DNA of 64,000 nt from Mycobacterium sp. DL. Lineage in GTDB: Bacteria > Actinomycetota > Actinomycetes > Mycobacteriales > Mycobacteriaceae. Positions 28,728 through 38,095 of this stretch are shown in pieces (the stretch's first letter is position 1; each line of letters starts with the position of its first letter). The stretch spans positions 1,488,001 through 1,552,000 of the forward strand of contig NZ_CP155796.1 of assembly GCF_039729195.1 (NCBI RefSeq). The letters run 5' to 3'. The notes beneath the pieces are model-generated. The model did no database searches and was not told the origin of the DNA. It saw only the letters and a list, made by a program, of their open reading frames with translations. The position numbers and the translations under genes are program-made.

Positions 28728-30115
28728 ACGGCGGGAACCAGTTCGGACCCGTCGAGGGACACACACGGCGACCCGGTGGGCTGTTCAGCGCCGTTGACGG
28801 AGACACTGAGCCAGTCGACGGCGAGCCGACCGGCGTTGACGGCCTGCAACGCCACCACCGACTCGGTGTGCCGGATCGTCAGGGCGCTCAGCAGGATTCC
28901 CTCGGCGTTACCGATCCCGACACCACCGTTGCCGCCCGTGGTCGACGTAGCCGACACGGTGAAGTTCTGCAAGCGCAGGCCGCTGACCGGGGGCTCGGTC
29001 AGCGACTCCGCCCGCACCGACCAGTTGCTGCAGTCGTCGACCCGCGCGCCGTCGACATGGACATCGAAGTCGGTGAACTGCCGATCGCCGGCCGTACCCG
29101 GTCGCGCCAGCAGATGAAAACCCGTGTCGCAGTGGGTCGCTGTGAGGTCGCCGAGGCGCACGTTGCGGCTGGCGACGTAGTTCCAGCCGACATCGGCGCC
29201 GGGTTCGGCCGAGTCGATCATCACCGCCGCACCCGATCGCGTCCCGTCGACGCGCAGACCGCCGATGGTGACGCGGTGTGCACCGGCGATCCGGACCCCG
29301 TTCGCCGAACCCCCGGCGACGTCGACGCCGGTGACCACGAAGTCGGTGTTGGACCACTCGGTGAGCGACGGGAATGCGAAGGTGTACGCGGCGTCGTCGA
29401 ACGACGGCGCCTCGGCGAAGTAGGTGACCAGCGCCAACCCGTCGTCGCCGGCGTCGACCGCGCTGTAGTCGTCGACCCGGGCGCTTTGGCAGGCGTTGAA
29501 GTGCAGTCCGTCCGCGCCGGTGTCGGCCACCCGTAGACCGGACACGGTGATGTCTGAGACGCCCATCATGATCACTCCGGCCTGCGGACTGCCCTGTACG
29601 ACACAGTCCGACAACGTGACTCCGGAGACGGACTGTACTGCGGACCATCCGGTGTGCGGGCCGGGCCGGCCCTGCACCCTGATCCCGTCACCGAAGGACC
29701 GCGTCGCCGCCGACGCCCACCGGATGTTCACCCCGCGCAACCTGATTCCGGATGCCGGTCCGCGCACCAGCAGACCGTGGCTGGTGCCGGTGCGGGTGGC
29801 GGGATCAAGATTGTCCATCAGAAGCTCGGCGCCGGTGTCGAACTCGACGGCCACACCGGTGAGACCGGTGAGCGTGACCGCGGCGTCCCCGGGTGGATGT
29901 CGCTGCGCGAATCGGTATGTCCCGCTGGAGAAATGCAGCGTATCGCCCGACTGCAGCGCCGCGGCCGCGGCCTGGATCGCTGCAGAGTCGTCGGCGACGC
30001 CGTCACCGCGGGCCCCGAAGTCACGGACGTCGACGGTGGCGGGTGTCCTGCCGCAGCCCACGAGTACCGTGGCGGCCGCAGCGCCTGCGAGCAGCGCCCG
30101 CCGGGATACTTTCAT
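28715..30115 (-). CDS. Tat-exported lipoprotein with right-handed beta-helix, putative polysaccharide lyase or hydrolase
   Basis: A 466-residue protein. The N-terminus MKVSRRALLAGAAAATVLVGC combines a twin-arginine motif with a lipobox ending at Cys21, so it should be a Tat-exported lipoprotein. After it comes VDVRDFGARGDGVADDSAAIQAA, the entry motif of pectate-lyase-3 type beta-helices, then repeated short strands (VSGVTLSDCVVQGS, ISDITVSGLRVADTGADGLHF and so on). Such proteins cut or bind acidic or neutral glycans. It is transcribed with the GT4 gene upstream (start and stop share one base). Likely it processes the polymer of region B at the cell surface; the exact bond is unknown. Confidence 0.78.
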   Translation of the reverse strand: MKVSRRALLAGAAAATVLVGCGRTPATVDVRDFGARGDGVADDSAAIQAAAAALQSGDTLHFSSGTYRFAQRHPPGDAAVTLTGLTGVAVEFDTGAELLMDNLDPATRTGTSHGLLVRGPASGIRLRGVNIRWASAATRSFGDGIRVQGRPGPHTGWSAVQSVSGVTLSDCVVQGSPQAGVIMMGVSDITVSGLRVADTGADGLHFNACQSARVDDYSAVDAGDDGLALVTYFAEAPSFDDAAYTFAFPSLTEWSNTDFVVTGVDVAGGSANGVRIAGAHRVTIGGLRVDGTRSGAAVMIDSAEPGADVGWNYVASRNVRLGDLTATHCDTGFHLLARPGTAGDRQFTDFDVHVDGARVDDCSNWSVRAESLTEPPVSGLRLQNFTVSATSTTGGNGGVGIGNAEGILLSALTIRHTESVVALQAVNAGRLAVDWLSVSVNGAEQPTGSPCVSLDGSELVPAVHCS

Positions 30116-31233
30116 CAGCGACCGGCCAGATCTGAGCAGATGGCATCGGCCGCGGCGGTCGGGGAGATCGTCTTCTGGCGTTGCCGCACATGGGCGTAAC
30201 CCCGCGCGGCCAGGTCGGCCCGCGCTGCGTCGTCGGTGCAGTACCGGCGTATCAACTCGGCCAACCCGTCGCGGTCATGCGGGTCGAAGTACTCGGCACC
30301 GTCGCCGCACGTCTCACTGAGGGACGGGATGCTCGACGACAGCACCGCGGTGCCCGAGGCCATCGCCTCCAGCGGCGGCAACCCGGCGCCCTCGTACAGC
30401 GACGGCATGATCAACAGGTCCGCCGATGCGACCAGCGCGCGCAGCACCCCGAAGTCCACCTGCCCGGTCAGCACGATCCGGTCGCTGTTGTCCTCGGCCA
30501 GGCGCTGCACCCGATCGTCGAGCGTCCGCAGCGAGGCTCCGCCGCCGGCGATCACCAGCGTGTGCGGGATGGTCGACGCCAGACCGGAGAATGCCTCGAG
30601 CACCAGCGGAAGATTCTTGTGCCGCTTGGTGTTTCCGACATACAACAGGTACGGCCCGCTGACCGGGACCAGAGCCGGATCGGCGGGCTCGAACCAGACC
30701 TCGTCCACCGGGATCGGCGTCACCAGGACCTGAGCGGAGCGCGCGATCCCCGTCAGCGTCGTTTCCGTCGCCTCGGACACGGTGAAGATCCGCCGACACG
30801 ATCGGGCGTCGGCACCCAGCATGACCCGCGCATAGGTGCGTCGCGCCAAGCTCTGCCCGCTGATGTCGCGGGGCAGCAGATGGATGGTGTCGTGCACGGT
30901 GACATAGGTCAGCATCCGGCGATTGCCGGGCAGCAGTCGGGCCAGCGGGTACGGGTAGTGCGGCAGCCACACCGCGCGGGGGCGCACCTGAGCGAACGCA
31001 CGCCGCCACACCAACTGCTCGGCGGGAGAGTACATCGCCGCGGACGCAGGTGATGCCGGGACCACCCGGGTGCTCGGGCGCAGATCGGGCACGGTGTCGG
31101 GGTCGGCCAGGACGCCCAGCGACAGACCGTGACGGGCGGTGGCCTCCTCCAGGTGGGGCAACTGGATGCGGATGTAGGTACCGATGCCGCTCTGGCGCAC
31201 ATGCCGGGCATCGAACAGAAGATCCACGGACAA
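30115..31233 (-). CDS. Glycosyltransferase family 4
   Basis: About 372 residues. It begins VDLLFDARHVRQSGIGTYIRIQLPHL, the N-terminal pattern of WbpY/MtfB-like mannosyltransferases. Later come VHDTIHLL, IFTVSEATETTL, LLYVGNTKRHKNLPLVLEAF, LTGQVDFGVLRALVASADLLIMPS and the donor site YEGAGLPPLEAMASGTAVL. The start is a TTG or the GTG two codons later; both leave the motif intact. It lies 3 bases after the tetR gene in the same direction, so it may be co-transcribed with tetR from the divergent promoter. Confidence 0.85.
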   Translation of the reverse strand: MSVDLLFDARHVRQSGIGTYIRIQLPHLEEATARHGLSLGVLADPDTVPDLRPSTRVVPASPASAAMYSPAEQLVWRRAFAQVRPRAVWLPHYPYPLARLLPGNRRMLTYVTVHDTIHLLPRDISGQSLARRTYARVMLGADARSCRRIFTVSEATETTLTGIARSAQVLVTPIPVDEVWFEPADPALVPVSGPYLLYVGNTKRHKNLPLVLEAFSGLASTIPHTLVIAGGGASLRTLDDRVQRLAEDNSDRIVLTGQVDFGVLRALVASADLLIMPSLYEGAGLPPLEAMASGTAVLSSSIPSLSETCGDGAEYFDPHDRDGLAELIRRYCTDDAARADLAARGYAHVRQRQKTISPTAAADAICSDLAGR

Positions 31234-31236
31234 AGG

Positions 31237-31857
31237 CTACGTTGCCGGCGAGGTTGACCGTTGAGCCCGCAGTCCTGTGAGCAATACGGCGACCAATCCC
31301 TCGAGGTGACTCACCGTCTCGTCCATGGTGCTGACGCGACCGAGAATGCGGTACACAGTCACGCCGATGAGCGCCTCTGCCGCCGCGTTCAAGTCGGCGT
31401 CCTGCCGAATCTCGCGCGCAGCTGCAGCGCTGCCGAGCCGAGCCAACAGTGCACTGTGGTGTGGACCGGAAAGCTGGTTGTACAGAGCCTCGCCGTCCAG
31501 TGGATTGTCGGCTGTCGCGACCACCAGGGCTCGGCTGAGCGCGACGTTGCGCTCTGAGCTGAGGTACGCGGCATGTCGGTGTAGCCATACGTGGAGGTCG
31601 GCCTCGAGGTCGCCGGTGTCGGGCAGATCGAATGACCAGCTCTGCCCGTAGGCATCAGTCACCGCCTCAGCCACCAGAAGCGCTTTGGAAGGCCAGCGGC
31701 GGTAGAGGCTCTGTTTGCCCACCCCGGCTCGAGCTGCAACGCGGTCCATCGAGACTTCGGCGTAGCCGCCGGTAATCAGAATGTCGCGTACGGCGTCGAG
31801 GATGGCGGCGTGCGTCGCCTGGCTGCGGGGGCGACCACGGCGCTGCACTTCTTCCAT
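31237..31857 (-). CDS. TetR-family transcriptional regulator
   Basis: A 206-residue protein. Residues 8-60 are a TetR helix-turn-helix: AILDAVRDILITGGYAEVSMDRVAARAGVGKQ followed by LYRRWPSKALLVAEAV. The C-terminal part is helical and shows the TetR_C-type ligand domain, without a recognisable ligand. It is divergent from the reductase gene by 77 bases up to the chosen start, with a palindromic site in between, so control of that gene and of its own is likely. It also runs into the GT4 and beta-helix genes, so these could be under the same control. Confidence 0.88.
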   Translation of the reverse strand: MEEVQRRGRPRSQATHAAILDAVRDILITGGYAEVSMDRVAARAGVGKQSLYRRWPSKALLVAEAVTDAYGQSWSFDLPDTGDLEADLHVWLHRHAAYLSSERNVALSRALVVATADNPLDGEALYNQLSGPHHSALLARLGSAAAAREIRQDADLNAAAEALIGVTVYRILGRVSTMDETVSHLEGLVAVLLTGLRAQRSTSPAT

Positions 31858-31883
31858 GTGGCCAGCCTAGGTTGTACATTCCA

Positions 31884-31908
31884 TTAACGAGACAAATCGT
31901 CTAGTAAT
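31884..31908. promoter_or_regulatory. Candidate TetR operator between divergent genes
   Basis: The sequence TTAACGAGAC, five bases, then GTCTAGTAAT is an imperfect inverted repeat (seven of ten pairs; the inner AGAC/GTCT is perfect). Length and place between tetR and the reductase gene fit a TetR dimer site. The region is AT-rich compared with its surroundings, as a shared promoter would be. Confidence 0.4.
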
Positions 31909-31934
31909 TACTCATGGTGAAAAGCAGGGGTGGA

Positions 31935-33002
31935 ATGGACAAGCGGCGCGTCATTCAGTGGACTACCGGCAAGGTGGGCAAGCTCAGCTTGCGAGGCATC
32001 ATCGACGACCCCCGACTCGAGTTGGTCGGTGTGTACGCCTATTCCGAGGACAAAGCAGGCGCCGACGCCGGACCACTGTGCGGTCGGCCAGATACCGGAG
32101 TACTCGCGACCACTGACATCGATGCGCTCATCGCCCTGGACGCCGATACCGTCCTGTACACCCCGTTCATGGCCGACCTCGACCACGCAGTCCGGTTGCT
32201 CAGTAGCGGGCTGGACGTCATCAGCACGAACTTGTTCCTCAACGTCGGCGGTATTCAAGGTGAGACGAAGGAGAAGCTGGCTGCGGCATGCGAGCAGGGC
32301 GGCAGTTCGTTGTACATCACCGGCGTCAATCCCGGCTGGATCAACACCATGGTCGCCGCGATGACGGCCGTCTGCCGCGACGTCCAGAAGATCTCCATCA
32401 CTGAATCCGCAGACGTCTCCGTCTACGAGTCCGCCGAGACATGGCAGGCGTTGGGCATGGGACTGCCCGAGGCGACGCCGGAAGTCGCGGCGTTGGCGAA
32501 GTTCGGTTTCAGCACCTTCGCCGATTCCGTCGAGCGCATGGCGGCGGCGCTCGGGTTCGAAGTCGATGAGATGGAGTTTGTCATCGACCACCAGACTGGT
32601 TCTGAGACAGTTGATCTCGGTTGGTTCTGCATGGAGAAGGACACGATCGCCGCTATTCGGGGCGGCTGGAACGCCAAGGTGAACGGTAAGACTGTCCTGG
32701 AGTCGCGGGTGGCGTGGTACCTGACGAAAAAACTCAACGGCGACTGGGTTTTTGATGATGACCACTACAAGGTCGTGATCCAGGGTGAACCCGAAGTCCA
32801 CACCCGCATCCGATTCGTCCCGCCGGAGCACTGGGGCAACCACGAATGGGACACGATGACTGCAATGCCTGCGGTCAACGCCGTCTTCAACGTCGCCGCA
32901 GCACCCGCGGGCATCCTCCACCTCGGTGACGTCGGACTGCCGTGCGCGCCGGCAGGAGTCTGGCTCGACGGTGCCGGTTTCGAACAACCGAGGCATCGAT
33001 AG
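31935..33002 (+). CDS. NAD(P)H-dependent amine dehydrogenase/dihydrodipicolinate reductase-like protein
   Basis: About 355 residues from the ATG at 31935, which has AGGGGTGG just upstream; an ATG at 31914 is also in frame. The N-terminal Rossmann part (RRVIQWTTGKVGKLSLRGIIDDPRLELVGVY) matches the DapB N-terminal domain found in 2,4-diaminopentanoate-dehydrogenase-like proteins, which are numerous in mycobacteria. VGTPF-like substrate loops are replaced by TPFMADLDHAVRLL. The reaction is unknown. As the divergent partner of tetR it is probably the main target of that regulator and unrelated to sugar assembly. Confidence 0.78.
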   Translation: MDKRRVIQWTTGKVGKLSLRGIIDDPRLELVGVYAYSEDKAGADAGPLCGRPDTGVLATTDIDALIALDADTVLYTPFMADLDHAVRLLSSGLDVISTNLFLNVGGIQGETKEKLAAACEQGGSSLYITGVNPGWINTMVAAMTAVCRDVQKISITESADVSVYESAETWQALGMGLPEATPEVAALAKFGFSTFADSVERMAAALGFEVDEMEFVIDHQTGSETVDLGWFCMEKDTIAAIRGGWNAKVNGKTVLESRVAWYLTKKLNGDWVFDDDHYKVVIQGEPEVHTRIRFVPPEHWGNHEWDTMTAMPAVNAVFNVAAAPAGILHLGDVGLPCAPAGVWLDGAGFEQPRHR

Positions 33003-33035
33003 CTAGTCCAGCGAAATTTCCGATACCGTAAACCC

Positions 33036-33755
33036 GTGACCAGCAATGTGCCCGGGTTCGACGAGTGGCTCACCCGCCTGCTCGCAGAGTGTGCTCTCCA
33101 CGTCGGCGAAGACGTCGACACCTACGTCGCCCACGCGGTGGCCTCCCGGATGGTCGCCGACCTCAGGCACGCCAAGAACCCCGCCCTCGGCGAACTCATG
33201 ACCCACCTGTCCGAGTCGGGCGTGTTTGCCGTTTCGGCGATGCCCGACGTTTCTGCCGCCATAACCAACCCGGAGCGGTTGCGCTCGCTGTATGCCACCG
33301 GACTGCTCGACTCACCGCAGGAAGCGGTGTACGACCGGATCACCCGCGCTGCCGCCGACGCCCTGGATGCGCCCTACGCCCTGGTGTCCCTGGTGGACGT
33401 CGACCGGCAATTCTTCAAAAGCTCTGCCGGCTTGGATCTGAAAACTCCAGAGGAAAGACAGACGCCACTCAACAAATCGGTCTGCCAATACGCGGTGGCA
33501 AACGGCGAACCGTTGATCCTCGAGGATGCCCGCGCTGACCCGGTGTTCAAGAACCATCCGGCGGTCCTGGACGGCACCCTGGTCGCCTACTTAGGCATAC
33601 CTCTGATGGACCACGCTGGAAACGGTATCGGCACGCTGTGCGTCTACGACACGAAACCGCGACTGTGGGGAACCGGACACGTCCAAGTTCTGACCGATCT
33701 CGCAGCACTGGCCGCCGAACGTATCTTCAGCGCGGGGGCCAGTCGAAAGCGTTAA
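33036..33755 (+). CDS. GAF-domain sensor protein
   Basis: A 239-residue protein starting at GTG. The first 70 residues are helical (FDEWLTRLLAECALHVGEDVDTY) and have no clear family. Residues about 85-235 form a GAF domain: RLRSLYATGLLDSPQEAVYDRITRAAADAL, ALVSLVDVDRQFFKSSAGL, KSVCQYAVANGEPLILEDARAD, YLGIPLMDHAGNGIGTLCVYD and a closing helix. GAF domains bind small ligands or haem-like cofactors. No output domain is attached, so it may act through a partner. Its link with the neighbouring genes is not evident. Confidence 0.85.
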   Translation: MTSNVPGFDEWLTRLLAECALHVGEDVDTYVAHAVASRMVADLRHAKNPALGELMTHLSESGVFAVSAMPDVSAAITNPERLRSLYATGLLDSPQEAVYDRITRAAADALDAPYALVSLVDVDRQFFKSSAGLDLKTPEERQTPLNKSVCQYAVANGEPLILEDARADPVFKNHPAVLDGTLVAYLGIPLMDHAGNGIGTLCVYDTKPRLWGTGHVQVLTDLAALAAERIFSAGASRKR

Positions 33756-33900
33756 GCGGCGCACGCGTAGCAAACTCGGGTCCCTAAACGTTGCTAACGA
33801 CTTGAGCAAATTCTGTGACCAGCCGGTTGATTTGAGCGCATCACCCCACCAGCACACCTAAAGTTGGACCCCTGAGAGTCATCCCCGGGGGCCCCACGCA

Positions 33901-35436
33901 ATGCAGCTAGACACCAAGACGACGGGTTACACGCCCAGCACGCGCGCCACGACGCCGCGCCTGAAGGCTGTGTCGCCGATCCGCGCTGAAGCCGAATCGA
34001 AATCCGGCTTCATGGATCGCCTACGCCACGAATCCGGATACGTGGCCATCACGGTGGGCCTTGACGTGTGGGCGGCGTTCTGGGCGGTGCTGTTCGCACA
34101 GTGGTGGGTCGCGGGGCCCGTCGAAGAGCGCAACATCGCCCTGGTCTCGTGGGCGTTCATACCCCTGCTTGTCGTCATTCTCGCCACCCGGTCGGTGTAC
34201 CGACGCAGGCTCAACCACAGTTTCCTCGACGAGTTCGAACCGGTGATGACCTCGGTTGCCGTGGCCACGCTGGCGACGCTGACGATCATGCTGATCCTGG
34301 TGCCGCCGTTCGAGACCGGCCAGACGGTTGTGCCCTACGTCCGACCCAGCGACCTGATGATCCGGGTCTGGGCGTGTGCGGTGATCCTGATCCCGTTGGT
34401 CCGACTGACCCGCTCGCTGATGCAGCGGTATCTGCGGCGCAAGCACCGGTTCGGGACACCGACGCTGATCATCGGATCCGGGCCCATCGCCCACCAACTC
34501 GTCACCCGGATGCGTCAGGTCCCCGACTACGGCCTGCATCCCGTCGGCCTGCTCGACGACACGCGCCCGGCGGACGGGGACCCGCTCGACGTGGCCTACT
34601 TCGGGACCACCGCCAACCTCGAGATCGCCGCCGGGGCAACAGGTGCCGGAGATCTGATCATCGCGCCGTCGTCGGTGTCCGACGAGGAACTCGCGCGCAC
34701 CGCCCAATTGGCGCAGAACCTTGGCATGCAGGTGCGGGTGGTGCCCCGGCTGATGGACGCCGTCGGCAGTGGGGCCCGCGTCGAGCACCTGGGCGGGGTC
34801 CCGCTGATCGTGCTCACCCGCACCGACCCGAAGGGATGGCAGTTCGCGGTCAAACACACCATGGACCGGACGGCTGCCGCACTCGGACTGCTGCTGATCT
34901 CGCCGGTGTTCCTCACCCTCGCGTTGCTGGTGAGGCTCAGTTCACCGGGCCCCATCTTCTTCAGCCAGGAACGCATCGGCCGCGACGGAAAGGTGTTCGG
35001 CTGCCTGAAGTTTCGCAGCATGCGCCCGCTGGATCCGGCCAAGGCCGACTTCGAACTGAAGGAAGGGGCCGCACCCGGGGGCGTGGAAGGAGAGGATCGG
35101 CGCACCAAGATCGGCAAGATCATGCGCAAGACTTCGCTGGACGAACTGCCGCAGTTGGTCAACGTGCTGAAGGGTGACATGAGCCTGGTCGGGCCGCGAC
35201 CCGAACGGCCGGAGTTCGTCGAGTTATTCGAGATGCAGATCCGGCGCTACGGCGACCGGCACCGGGTGAAGGCCGGCATCACGGGGTGGTCGCAGGTGCA
35301 CGGACTGCGGGGGCAGACCTCCATCGCCGACCGGGCCGAGTTCGACAACTACTACATCGAGAACTGGTCGCTGAATCTCGACTTCAAAATACTGATTCTG
35401 ACCATCCTGGCGGTGCTGAAATCCGCGGAGGACTGA
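33901..35436 (+). CDS. Polyprenyl-phosphate sugar-1-phosphate transferase (WcaJ/WbaP type), second copy
   Basis: A 511-residue initiating transferase. Four membrane helices occupy about residues 45-150, followed by a CoA-binding-like domain (LIIGSGPIAHQLVTRM). The catalytic part starts near residue 315 with one hydrophobic helix, then SPGPIFFSQERIGRDG, FGCLKFRSM, KTSLDELPQLVNVLKGDMSLVGPRPERP and KAGITGWSQVHGLRGQTSI. It links a sugar phosphate to the polyprenyl carrier. It differs clearly from the copy at 20016, so two separate repeat units can be started. It lies ahead of the divergent carrier-synthase-like gene and probably opens the region C pathway. Confidence 0.92.
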   Translation: MQLDTKTTGYTPSTRATTPRLKAVSPIRAEAESKSGFMDRLRHESGYVAITVGLDVWAAFWAVLFAQWWVAGPVEERNIALVSWAFIPLLVVILATRSVYRRRLNHSFLDEFEPVMTSVAVATLATLTIMLILVPPFETGQTVVPYVRPSDLMIRVWACAVILIPLVRLTRSLMQRYLRRKHRFGTPTLIIGSGPIAHQLVTRMRQVPDYGLHPVGLLDDTRPADGDPLDVAYFGTTANLEIAAGATGAGDLIIAPSSVSDEELARTAQLAQNLGMQVRVVPRLMDAVGSGARVEHLGGVPLIVLTRTDPKGWQFAVKHTMDRTAAALGLLLISPVFLTLALLVRLSSPGPIFFSQERIGRDGKVFGCLKFRSMRPLDPAKADFELKEGAAPGGVEGEDRRTKIGKIMRKTSLDELPQLVNVLKGDMSLVGPRPERPEFVELFEMQIRRYGDRHRVKAGITGWSQVHGLRGQTSIADRAEFDNYYIENWSLNLDFKILILTILAVLKSAED

Positions 35437-35589
35437 GCGGTGTCGGCCGTTGAATTTGCGTGTGCACGTCCCGGCGCCGGGCACAGCGGGAGTTGATTTC
35501 CCTGCCGGAGAACGATTCTCACTGTTCATCGACTAATTGACGCTAGTAGGACTAAGTTTGCTGTACAGCGCTATCAGCTAGGGGATCTC

Positions 35590-36243
35590 GTGTACGACGT
35601 ACCAGCTCACGTGGGTCTCATTCCCGACGGCTTGCGACGCTGGGCGAACACCAACGACGAGACCTTCGTCGACGCGTACCTTCGGGGCGCGGAGAAGGTC
35701 ATCGAGATTCTGCTGGCGCTGCAGCGCAACGGCGTGCAGACGGTGACGGTGTACAACCTGAGCCGCGCGAACCTTCTCCGCACCGACGTCGAGTTGGTCG
35801 GGGTCTACGCGGCATCGGTCCACTTCTTCTCGTCGCTGATCCCGGAGCATTTTGATCCCGCGGTCTGCAGTGTGCGGCTGCATGGCGACCGGGATCTGCT
35901 GCCCGACGACTACCTCGCTGCGGCGTGCGCCGCGGAGAAGGTGATGACCGGTGACGGTTTCCGCATCAACGTCCTTGCCGCGTATGACGCGAACGACGAG
36001 ATGCAAGCCGCCCATGAGAAAGCCCAGCGCGACGGCTGCGACATCAAATCCGCGTTCGCCATCGGCGATGTCGACATGGTCATCCGGACCACTCCCGAGC
36101 AATTGCTCAGCGGCTTCCTGCCGGTGCAGAGCCAATACGCGCACCTGGTCTTCCTGACGACGCCGCTCAACGAACTGACCGGCCGCGACATCGACGATCT
36201 GGTCAAGAACTTCCGGCGCTATCCCCAACTCCACGGCCGATAG
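35590..36243 (+). CDS. Divergent undecaprenyl-diphosphate-synthase-like protein
   Basis: A 217-residue protein that follows the UppS fold from end to end. It has HVGLIPDGLRRWA (the substrate-Mg Asp is kept), VTVYNLSRANL, VRLHGDRDLLP, a NYGGR-like position reading LAAYDAN, MVIRTTPEQLLSGFL in place of RTSGE.R.SNF, and QYAHLVFL where true synthases have an AELYF Glu. So the second conserved Arg and the Mg-binding Glu appear lost, and the protein is short. Real UppS makes the C55 carrier. This one may bind a polyprenyl phosphate or make a different product. It starts 14 bases after a purine-rich stretch and is followed 9 bases later by the flavoprotein gene. Confidence 0.75.
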   Translation: MYDVPAHVGLIPDGLRRWANTNDETFVDAYLRGAEKVIEILLALQRNGVQTVTVYNLSRANLLRTDVELVGVYAASVHFFSSLIPEHFDPAVCSVRLHGDRDLLPDDYLAAACAAEKVMTGDGFRINVLAAYDANDEMQAAHEKAQRDGCDIKSAFAIGDVDMVIRTTPEQLLSGFLPVQSQYAHLVFLTTPLNELTGRDIDDLVKNFRRYPQLHGR

Positions 36244-36252
36244 GCGCTGACC

Positions 36253-37638
36253 ATGGACGCGAGTAGGACGCCGCTGATCATCGGCGCCGGACCGGCCGGG
36301 CTGACCGCTGCGCTCGCGTTGGCGAAACAGGCGGCGAAGCCGCGGGTCTACGAAGCGTCGGGACACGTCGGTGGCCTGGCGCGCACACCCGATGACGGCG
36401 GCTGGCGCGTCGATGCCGGCGGTCACCGCTTCTTCACCAGAAGCGAAGAGGTCCTTGATCTTTGGAAGTCACTGCTGCCGCCCGACCAGTGGATCTCGGT
36501 GCAGCGCAGCTCGGCCATGCTCGTCGACGGGCACTACGTGCAGTACCCGCTCGTCGGGCGGGACCTGCTGAACCAGATGGGATATCGGCGCGGCCTGCGT
36601 GGGCTCAGCAGCCTGGTGTGGTCGAGGATTCGGGGCCAGGCGGTCGAGTCGTCCAGCTTCCGCGAATGGGGCACGTTCGAGTTCGGCCGCTACTGGTATG
36701 ACCTGTTCTTCGACGGCTACATCCGCAAGACCTGGCTCGCCGACCCCGATCACATCACCAGCGAGTGGGCGAACCAACGGATCAAGCCGATCGACTGGCG
36801 CTCGAAGACCGCGGAATCCGTCGACCAGGATGTGTTCCGGTATCCGCGCCTCGGTCCCGGTCAACTCTGGGAAGCCGCCGCGTCGACGTTGGCCGGCATG
36901 GGAGTGGTGCCCACTCTTGATGCCCGGGTCGGCGCGGTGCGCTTCGACGGCACGATGTGGACGCTGGAACTCGACAATGGCGACACGGTGTCCGGGGATG
37001 CGCTGTTCTCGAGCATGCCGCTGCGGTTGTTGGTCGAAGCCCTCGACCCGGCACCGCCCCGACACATCCAGGCCGTCGCCGCGGCGTTGGGGCACCGCGC
37101 GCTGATCACCGTCGCCGTCGCCCTGGGCAAGTCCTACGACATTCCCTACAACTGGGTGTACACCCCCAGCGCCACGTTCACAGCGGGGCGCATCCAGAAC
37201 TACGGGCGCTGGTCGCGGGACCTCGCGCCGCAGGGTTGGGACGGCACCTTCCTGGGATTCGAGTACTTCGTCGGTCCGGGCGGCGAACTGTGGACCGCCG
37301 ACGACGATCGACTGGAGAGCGTCGTGCGAGCCGACCTTCGTGTGCTGGGCGTCGACGACTCCGCCGTGCAACGGGTGATGATCGTCCGGTCCGAGTTCGC
37401 GTACCCGGTGTACGACCCGGCCCGGGAGAGAAGTGTCGCCCGGATCCGTGATTTCCTGCGGCGCGAGTACCCGTCGCTGCATCCCATCGGACGCAACGGC
37501 ATGCACCACTACGACAACCAGGACCACGCGATGCTCAGCGCCTTGCGCAGCGTCGGCCGATACTTCGGCGAGAACGTGGACCCGTGGCAGGTCAACACGG
37601 ACCGTGGCTACCACGAGTCCGGAGTGCTGAAAGCGTGA
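36253..37638 (+). CDS. FAD-dependent oxidoreductase, UDP-galactopyranose-mutase-like
   Basis: A 461-residue flavoprotein. The N-terminal dinucleotide site IIGAGPAGLTAALAL is followed by VYEASGHVGGLARTP and DAGGHRFFTRSEEVLDLW, the arrangement of UDP-galactopyranose mutase and protoporphyrinogen-oxidase relatives. FFDGYIRKTWLADPDHITSEWANQRI matches the middle of cluster-associated homologues. The C-terminus contains MHHYDNQDHAMLSALRSV, also typical. A sugar-nucleotide mutase or a flavin reduction of a lipid-linked intermediate are both possible. Its tight pairing with the UppS-like gene suggests the two work on the same substrate. Confidence 0.78.
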   Translation: MDASRTPLIIGAGPAGLTAALALAKQAAKPRVYEASGHVGGLARTPDDGGWRVDAGGHRFFTRSEEVLDLWKSLLPPDQWISVQRSSAMLVDGHYVQYPLVGRDLLNQMGYRRGLRGLSSLVWSRIRGQAVESSSFREWGTFEFGRYWYDLFFDGYIRKTWLADPDHITSEWANQRIKPIDWRSKTAESVDQDVFRYPRLGPGQLWEAAASTLAGMGVVPTLDARVGAVRFDGTMWTLELDNGDTVSGDALFSSMPLRLLVEALDPAPPRHIQAVAAALGHRALITVAVALGKSYDIPYNWVYTPSATFTAGRIQNYGRWSRDLAPQGWDGTFLGFEYFVGPGGELWTADDDRLESVVRADLRVLGVDDSAVQRVMIVRSEFAYPVYDPARERSVARIRDFLRREYPSLHPIGRNGMHHYDNQDHAMLSALRSVGRYFGENVDPWQVNTDRGYHESGVLKA

Positions 37639-38095
37639 CTTCCGTCTCTCCTTGACGTGCCAGCATCGTCGTAAAAGCGTGCTCAAATCTCATCCACTGG
37701 GTTGTTTTAGCGGCCGAAATTGGCCGTCCGGGGGCTTTCGGATCTCAGTTTCACTACACAGACTGCAGATTTGGCAACCAGTAGGCTAAATCTTACGAAG
37801 TGGTTATAACTGCATCCGAACTGCACAGTTAGACATTTACATGTCGGAGCAGAGCAATTTTGGCAATCTATCTAGGTGACCTGAGTGTGATCTGTGTCAT
37901 GACTTGCGTTCCCGGGGTGCCGATCGACGTGAGGACGTGCTAAGAATTAGCTGCGCCATCAACCAGCGAACTCAAAAGCCGAACCGTCGCGGGTTGGTCG
38001 AAGGTCAAGAAGCGGCCGCGCGCACCGTGATGGCCGCTGAACCGACCGAGCATCCGAACGCCAGACGTCCTGATAACTCGATGGAAGAGCCCGCA
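37639..38095. promoter_or_regulatory. AT-rich upstream region of the GT2 operon
   Basis: About 460 bases, clearly richer in A and T than the flanking genes. It holds a hairpin (CGGCC at 37711-37715 with GGCCG at 37722-37726). It also holds a TGTGA-N6-TCAT sequence at 37886-37900 that is close to, but not a full match of, the mycobacterial CRP/Cmr site (TGTGA-N6-TCACA). The frame of the next gene is open upstream to 37904 but shows no conserved sequence there. A promoter for the five-gene operon from 38096 is expected here. Confidence 0.4.

Noticed and set aside
27350..29536. Very long plus-strand open frame across the Wzy gene and the beta-helix gene.
   Set aside because: Arg/Asp-rich shadow frame without domains; the Wzy and beta-helix genes in other frames are clearly the coding ones.
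37886..37900. TGTGA-N6-TCAT sequence as a CRP/Cmr site before the GT2 operon.
   Set aside because: The right half matches only three or four of five bases, so it is kept only as a remark on the intergenic region.
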